Part shown: positions 57,548-64,000 of the stretch, one piece after another
How positions within the stretch are numbered: the first letter of the stretch is position 1
Layout: each line of letters starts with the position of its first letter
NCBI GenBank assembly: GCA_008973525.1
Contig: WACJ01000428.1
Location: 103,487 to 167,486, forward strand
Source of the DNA: Stenopsyche tienmushanensis
Taxonomy: Eukaryota; Arthropoda; Insecta; Trichoptera; Stenopsychidae
DNA length: 64,000 nt
Reading direction: 5' to 3'
Made by a program: the position numbers and the translations under genes
Notes under the pieces: model-generated
Told to the model about the DNA's origin: nothing
What the model saw: only the letters and a program-made list of their open reading frames with translations
Database searches by the model: none

Positions 57548-57625
57548 TTAACGGTCTGCCACGGGAGAAATATGACCGTCTAGCTCGGAAACAGTGAAGA
57601 AAGGCACGATATGGAGTGGAACGTC
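57548..57625 (-). other. Candidate terminal exon, unidentified
   Basis: On the - strand a good acceptor (TTTTTATCTTTTTTAG) is followed by 25 sense codons and TAA. The peptide reads DVPLHIVPFFTVSELDGHIS then PVADR. The sequence is less AT-rich than its surroundings. Another frame of the same stretch could splice in phase 1 (CAAA|GTCAGT) into the SLC17 exon at 57077, but it has no ATG and is arginine-rich. I do not recognise it. Confidence 0.25.
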
Positions 57626-57888
57626 CTAAAAAAGATAAAAATAATTGTTTTCGATTGGTAAGTATTATTTGACTTAGATAATACGATCTTACCTCATTAT
57701 AAATATTGTAATTTCAATATTTTCTAACACGTAGAGTGCAAAGAAAACCATGATTTTAACACGTAGATTTTGATTTAATGAAATTCAATAAGGTAATAGA
57801 TCTTTAAATAATGACTTTGAGCCCGAACTATTCTCAAAATTCAAAGATGATGTACTGAAATATATGAAATGAATATTTGGACCCCACA

Positions 57889-58131
57889 TCTAACATATAA
57901 AAAATAATTTTTGTTTGTTCGTATTTAATGTGCTGCCATAACGTTCATCTGATTACGATAAAACTTTGTCAACTTATTGTTTGCACTTGCGGGAATAATA
58001 TAGATATAGTAAAAATATTGTTTGTGTACGCAAGACAAATAAAGCATTACAATCGTCGATTTTTTATGTATTTGCCAAGTGTTTGGTCTTCAGTGGACTA
58101 TACATTGCAACGCAAGCCGGATAATCACTAG
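57889..58131 (+). mobile_element. 243-bp non-autonomous Helitron
   Basis: Starts TCTAACATATAAAAAATAAT after an A, continues with TTTGTTTGTTCGTATTTAAT, and ends GCCGGATAATCACTAG followed by T. The TC start, CTAG end and A/T insertion site are Helitron hallmarks. The 5' part matches the element at 17971-18254. It has no coding capacity. Confidence 0.6.
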
Positions 58132-58543
58132 TCCCAAATAATAAAGAAAAATAAATATATACCATTTTTTTGTTATCGTGATACAAAATATAATTAATTC
58201 ACAACAATATTAGACAATAATAATAATTTTGTTATAATATTTATTACTTACACTTATTTACATTTAAAATTAGACTGAAATCTATAAGATAGACATCTAA
58301 TCAATCATCATCAAAATAATAACTTGTGAAAAAATACAGAAATTGATGTGGAAGATTCTATCATACCTTCCATTTTCACCAAATGTTGATCCGTTTGATA
58401 TATTAAATATTGTTCGTACATATTTTGATATCAAATCAAATCAATTTTTTATAGAAAGTGGATCGAAAATTGCATGATTATATATATGTAGTTATAAATA
58501 ATTATGGTTATATTATAAAAAAAATATTTTCTTTCCCATTCTC
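58132..58543. other. Non-coding stretch
   Basis: AT-rich, no feature seen. Confidence 0.5.
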
Positions 58544-60053
58544 TTAACACATTATGTGCGGGACAACTTCGCGCGCGTTTGTCCTTATTATGATTTTAAA
58601 TTACGTCTAACACTTACAAATTTATATTTTACACAAAATTTGAAATCTGAATCGATTTATAGCCATCACTTATATTTTTACACATATAGTTTGTTTTATT
58701 AGTATCACATTAGCTAATTGATGAGTTTTTTGCTTTACTAATGACCTTCTTGAATGGGATTTAAATAGGGATACACATTTTTATGGAACTTTTCAATGTG
58801 TTGCATCCTTATTTGCACTTTTCTGCTTGAATATGTATGGTCCACAAATATTTGGATATTTTGTAGTTTATTAATACAAGTTGATGATTTACATTGAGCA
58901 TGCAAATAAAATTTATAATATTATTGCAACAAGAAAAAATAAACTGAAAAAAATATTATATACTTAAACCTTTTTTTGTGCGATTTCGAATTTATGCGGT
59001 TATTTTAAAGCAATGATATTTTTCGATAATGTTTCGACTTTTAAAAATACATTTTCCAAAGGAATTTCCAAAATTCCAATGGCTTACGGAGTTGTAACTA
59101 TTTTAGTGACGCGACAACTAAGCCTTATAATGAAATCTTTTAACGCGTTTTTTCTCTAAACTACTTTTTTCAACACGGTTGACATCATATCTTAAGTTTT
59201 AATGAATTAATTTACTTCAAACTGGGCACGAATCTTGTATATGTAGCCTTCTATTATTCCTACCAGATTTATGTCAAAATTTATTTTTTAACTATTTAAA
59301 AAATATTAAATCTGTGACAAAATAAGGTCAAAAAATGACTAGACTGATTTTTTTTAAACAGCAGCAATTTTGTGATTTATTATTTTTTAGTTAGGGATTA
59401 TAGTGACATCTTTCCTAATTATGAATTATATTGTTGGAAAGAGAAAATCTACACAGAACAATGATGTCATTGACACTGGGTATATTTCTTTCGAAGAAGA
59501 GAGCGATTTTGAGTCATATCGAAAATTGCAACGAAATACAGCGGAGATAGTTTGTAATAAAAAAGTATTTCTCTAATGGATGTCTGCCATTTGAGATGCC
59601 AGATGTCAGACATCCTTAAATTTTTACCAATGATGCAAGACGTCCTTTAAATGTTACCAAAAATGTTATTTTTTGATTACTTTATTGTTTTACTGATTTT
59701 TTTATTAATTTTTTTTTATGCGATTTTTAATATATTTTATATAGCTGTTTCAAAGTTATGCGGTTTTTAAAATCCATGGAACGCATCTTCACTTTTTCTA
59801 TGTAAGTCATAGCTTTTTTTGTGCGATTTTCCGCGGAACGCATTAACCGCATAAAAAAAAGTTAAGTGTATAAGTTACAATACCGAAAAATAAACAAAGT
59901 TTGTGCTGAATTAAAAAAAATGTTTCAACTAATCCTTATAAGCCAACTAATATGAAAAACAATTAAAATACATCAAGTAATAACATTTTAACCGACGTTA
60001 ATCAAAAGACAGCATAATTCATAAAAATATACTCCCCGTACGTAACGTGTTAA
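58544..60053. mobile_element. TTAA element of about 1.5 kb with nested repeat
   Basis: The left end TTAACACATTATGTGCGGG matches the reverse complement of the right end, TTAACACGTTACGTACGGG, at 16 of 19 positions. Both flanks are TTAA. The ends resemble those of the 22809-25597 element (TTAACACATT..CGT.CGGG). Inside lies the TATGCG-type element (58965-59880), with a frame starting MNYIVGKRKSTQ near 59420 that is shared with 27240. Confidence 0.55.
58965..59880. mobile_element. TATGCG-type element with inverted ends
   Basis: The left end ACTTAAACCTTTTTTTGTGC is mirrored by the right end GCATAAAAAAAAGTTAAGTG. The internal segment 59310-59590 matches 27110-27370, and 59700-59870 matches 27490-27645. 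A short frame, MNYIVGKRKSTQ followed by an acidic ESDFES-type run, suggests a leftover transposase N-terminus. Confidence 0.5.
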
Positions 60054-62967
60054 TACATTATTACACAAATATTAAAATAAGCAATTGAATTATCTTTTTA
60101 TATATATTTAATTCTATAAATATTTAATTTGTACATTGCCAAATATTGTTTTGAACATTTTATCTCTATATTGATATGCTTTGTTTAATTTGGCAATACG
60201 AAAAATATACTTAATGTATTCACGTAGTATTAAGTAATCATATTTACAATGGACGGTATCTTACCCAAACGTGTCATAAGAAAGCAATACATTGTATTCT
60301 AAACACTACAGGTACACTTAAATGTTTTCTCTCTTTCGAGATCAATTTTGATTAACGTGACTCAATTTTTTAAGTCTCTACGTTTTAGAAACTTTATTGC
60401 TGGTAGTTTCAGTAATTAAAACACGAACATGCGATAATTTTCTCTATTCACGTGAGATGTTGGACTGTTGAAATTTCCAGAGTTAAAGTTAGCAATGAAA
60501 CATACAATACCCACCAAGTTTCACCTTCGTCATGTTTAGATGTGAAGGTCGGTTAAACGCCTGTTATTGGAATAATTGAGGTCAGATTTGGACCATCAAA
60601 AATCAAGTATGAGTTCGTCAAACTCCAAGTGTAATTCCTCGAATCGTTTTTCTGCAATATCCGCATGGGTGACTTAAAGAGCGATCAAGGATTTGATAGT
60701 ATTATATTTGAGGACACAGCCTTGTTCCTATTACTTTTTTTTTTAAATGGCAAAATATTTTAGCACATTGGGTCTATAACCCATTACATCAATGTAAATC
60801 GTTATTTTTTATTACCCAACGTTCATTATTTTGGAGAAAGTTTTCGCAAAACTTTTGCGTAATACCGTCGGTAATATAGTCGATTATTTCCATTTTTAAA
60901 CGATCGTTAGGACAGTCAAGAATTACCAACGGAAAAACAGACTGATGAAGTATTTAATTCAATTTTTAGAGGATATGATAGATAAATGAAACATGTTGTT
61001 GAATGTTTTACCCTTATAAGTCATAAAGACGATGTTGTTTAATGTTTATATTTGCCACAATATTTATAATAGAATATATGCAGATACAACGCAAAACATA
61101 TCACCGCGTGTTATGTAGCATTTCTATAGAAACGTTCATAATTATAGGGATTGCAGTAGTGAGAATCATATAATTTAATTGGACACTGGAAAAAAAATGA
61201 TGATTTAGTTAGAGCTACAATAAAAAATACAAATCTCTAAAGCCTCGTTTATCTTTCACAGAATATCAAACGTGTCAATTTATGTTTCATGACCTCTTTC
61301 GAGATATTGTATTATTTGTCTAGATTCAGCTTTAAGCCTCTGCAATCTAATAAAAACGTCTACGACATAACACATTTAGAGACAGGATCATGCATTTTTT
61401 TTTTAATAGAAAACGAGTCATATTTCAGAATTTAAAAATTGCATGTCCGAGATGAAAACATTATAATTGTATTGTCATATGTTGACAAAATGATACGCAT
61501 GGAAAATAGCCATTTTGTCATTATGGATGGACACATCCATAATGCTACCACGCAAACAGTATAATTAACACATTTCAGCCGCTCAAAGGAATTTAACAAT
61601 TGAATTGTATCAGTCACGTTGTTTCAATTTTAAAATAATTTATATAAGCAATGTTTCCTATTTAGGTCAGTACATACGTATAGAATCTGCTAGATCATAT
61701 CAAAGTTGTCCAATCATTGAAAATGGTTTAAAACTGAACATATGAAGACTTGAGAGGATTTACCATCGGCTAATTTAACCCTCTTGATGCGGACGTCAAT
61801 ATATGGTCTTGTCAACTCTTGCGAAAATAGCCAATGGTGCTTTACTATTGCATCGCATCGCTCTTTTTAATAAATAGGTTATTTTGAAGAAATATTTTAA
61901 TGCACAATTACGACAATGAGTCAAAATCAAAGTGACGTTGCACGATTTTGTAAATATCAATCACTAATCCTAATTTAATTAGTATATAAGTAATTCTGAG
62001 GGTTAAATACACACATTGAAATATTGTTCGCGTTGTTATTATCGCCTTGTTTTAAATTTGTCAATTCGTTATTTAATACCTTAACATTCCGCCAAACCAG
62101 TATTAATTTCTAAATTTAACCGATTTCCCATAAATTTTGTATGCCCTACTTTGGATTACATCCTCGTTGTTGTTCTCGTATGCCATAAGTTTGTACTGAA
62201 TGTGAATTCCGCAAAAGCACTGGTGCAATTTTTTTAAAAAACACCAGCTACAATCCAAATATTTCCAATAAAACCAGAACATCACAATTACGACTTGGTG
62301 ATAGGGCATTAATCTATTAGGGCGTGCCACATGAACGTTCGGAAATTCATAGGTAAGAATTCTAATGCCATACATTTTACAAATACATCCGCAATCAACC
62401 ACCGCTTGGATATTTTCCTGTTATTATATGAAATCTATTTTGTTCACAAGTAATGCTTCGATTCAAATTTGGTGTTTTATCATTAAAAATTGCCCAGAAC
62501 CTTTCTCAATGACGATAAATTTTTGATTTACTAAAATTCCAAATATTCACATGGTACAATGTATATGGAAAATTCGGAGGAACACATCAAAACAAATTAT
62601 TACATAGATTCTCATTCTAGCTCTATATTGCATTTAGATGTTTATGTCAACTTGTACTGTCAGAAGTCATTAGCAGTAATATCAAATAATGTTTAGTAAT
62701 AGACACGTCGAGAACAATATTAACAAACAAATCCTCAAACAACGGCGATAAACCATGAATCCCACTTTGCAATGATAACAACTTGTCTTCCATTGACTTC
62801 TGCGTCGCCTTAAAGTCGTCGAACTGGAAAGGTACGTTGGATCTCCAAAAGAGAAAGGCTTTCCATTCTAGAATTTGCAAGAAGGTGTATGATATCGGGG
62901 ATACACTATTGGAAAAATATACGCGGTTCTTAGATATACTTTGAGCGTCACGTAGGTAATCCTAGTT
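60054..62967. other. Non-coding stretch
   Basis: No supported gene. A - strand frame at 62647-62880 (DDFKATQKSMEDKLLSL) resembles degraded DNA at 35520-35600 and is probably transposon-derived. Confidence 0.4.
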
Positions 62968-62990
62968 CAGAGGTGGTCAACCTAGTTTAT
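62968..62990 (+). mobile_element. hAT-type terminus
   Basis: CAGAGGTGGTCAACCTAG is a hAT-like end related to the inverted one at 39599. No partner was seen before the window ends. Confidence 0.4.
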
Positions 62991-63229
62991 GTCTTTTCAC
63001 GTATGACTTACAGCACCCATCATCTTTTTTCCACTTACACACACACATAAGTGTCAATTCCATTAACCAAGCAAAATAAATTAATTAAATAATCTACAAC
63101 AAACATCATACCTGAATTTCGACCGTAAGTGTTCATATGAAAATATATCGAGTACCTAGTCGTCCATTATTTTGTACGACCGTTGCCTCCAGCGCCCGAT
63201 TATATACACAAGTAAGAAAATAATTGCTT

Positions 63230-63904
63230 CTTATGAAATTACTTAAACATTAGCAAAAAATAATGCTTTTATGGGGAGAAGAAATTATTAAGCCTTATCT
63301 CAAAATATTTGCATGCCATCTTGATAATAAAAGAATTGAAAGACTATTTGATTTGGCATTTTTATTTGATATTACTAGCCATAAATAAACTATTTCCTAG
63401 CTTAGTAAATAGCATCAATTTATTTAAAATGAAATAAAACAGGTCATCTCTCAGTTAGAAAATCAGGATTTAAATCAATTTCCAGATTTGAAAGAGCAGA
63501 ATTAATGTTCCGCCTGTCTTAAAAAATTAATTTATTTCACATTCCATTTGAAAATCGTTTTCATGTTTTAACTGAAGAAGAAAACCATAAGCTGGCATTT
63601 ATAAACTCATTTTTACTTAGTGAACAAATCATAATTGAAATTTGATGAGCTTCTTCCAGATCAAAATGCTTCTGGCATGATTAATTTCTGGCGTTCATTA
63701 CGCTGTGAATTTGCCAGAATTAAGAAAATGTACTTGAGTTATTTTTTTCCTTCTATAAATGAAGCAAGTCCTATCCCCTATACCTATTTTCCCAAACCCA
63801 AGCATGAACTGAAAATAGAAAAGACGTTTGAGTTTTGTGGAGCATCTGTATGTGAAAAAAATTGGGCATGTATTTTAAAAGTTGACTATCACTACTCTAG
63901 TTCT
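63230..63904 (+). pseudogene. Degenerate hAT-type transposase (ZBED/SCAND3-like)
   Basis: Pieces in order: ISQLENQDLNQFPDL near 63450, and an open frame 63635-63925 with FDELLPDQNASGMINFWRSL then RCEFARIKKMYLSYFFPSI. These recall the hAT domain pattern HFP.L ... FW..L...YP.L...A...L.PFP.. in domesticated-like hAT transposases. Many stops lie between the pieces, and the CE..FS motif is missing. Confidence 0.45.
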
Positions 63905-63990
63905 TGCGACGAAAGAAAGGACTAGACTCCATATAATCCAGAAGGGCTTTTTCAGTAAAATCAACATGGATTTCGTTTCTTCCCATTTAA
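63905..63990. repeat. Dispersed repeat, partial copy at window end
   Basis: GAAAGGACTAGACTCC and the following TTTTTCAGTAAAATCAA resemble the start of the copies at 27770 and 35755. Confidence 0.4.
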
Positions 63991-64000
63991 AGCTGCCTTA

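Noticed and set aside
57600..57710. ATGAG|GTAAGA on the - strand as the SLC17 start exon
   Set aside because: It leaves phase 2, while the exon at 57077 needs phase 1; reading through 57625-57548 from it meets an early stop.
61776..62007. TTAACCCTC pair in inverted orientation
   Set aside because: Only nine bases match; this is expected by chance in AT-rich DNA.

Overview
The window is animal DNA, almost certainly from an insect or another arthropod. It is strongly AT-rich, has long introns with GT/AG junctions, and carries many degraded DNA transposons of types common in insects (mariner, hAT, TTAA-flanked piggyBac-like, Helitron) plus one R1-type LINE fragment. I cannot name the species or order.

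Three protein-coding genes are well supported, all in the right half. (1) On the + strand from about 33.9 to 45.3 kb lies a Rho GTPase-activating protein of the ARHGAP20 type (PH, then Ras-associating, then RhoGAP domain, then a long disordered tail ending in a PDZ-ligand-like sequence). Its 5' end was not found; a serine-rich candidate exon at the left edge could belong to it or to another gene. (2) On the + strand from 46.4 to 53.75 kb lies ATE1, arginyl-tRNA-protein transferase. I could join every exon in phase, and the gene contains a tandem pair of homologous, same-phase exons that look mutually exclusive. (3) On the - strand from 57.1 to 54.6 kb lies an SLC17-type major facilitator transporter, convergent with ATE1, complete except for its first exon.

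The left half (about 0.2-33.8 kb) has no convincing host gene and is either intergenic or a very long 5' intron of the RhoGAP gene. It is a graveyard of transposons: mariner fragments, three related hAT copies, a Helitron, a 2.8-kb element with 43-bp terminal inverted repeats and TTAA flanks, and two shorter TTAA elements with a different repeat end. The 2.8-kb element is the most unusual object here, because it encloses small open frames that resemble host protein domains (BESS, and more weakly TSR2) rather than a clear transposase.

The right end (57.1-64 kb) holds a Helitron, another TTAA element of about 1.5 kb with a second repeat family nested inside, and a degraded hAT-type transposase at the edge. 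The ATE1 introns hold a hAT MITE with an exact 8-bp target duplication, two mariner remnants and the R1 fragment.

The three genes have no evident common pathway. ATE1 acts in N-degron protein turnover, the RhoGAP in Rho/Ras signalling, and the SLC17 protein in organic or inorganic anion transport.
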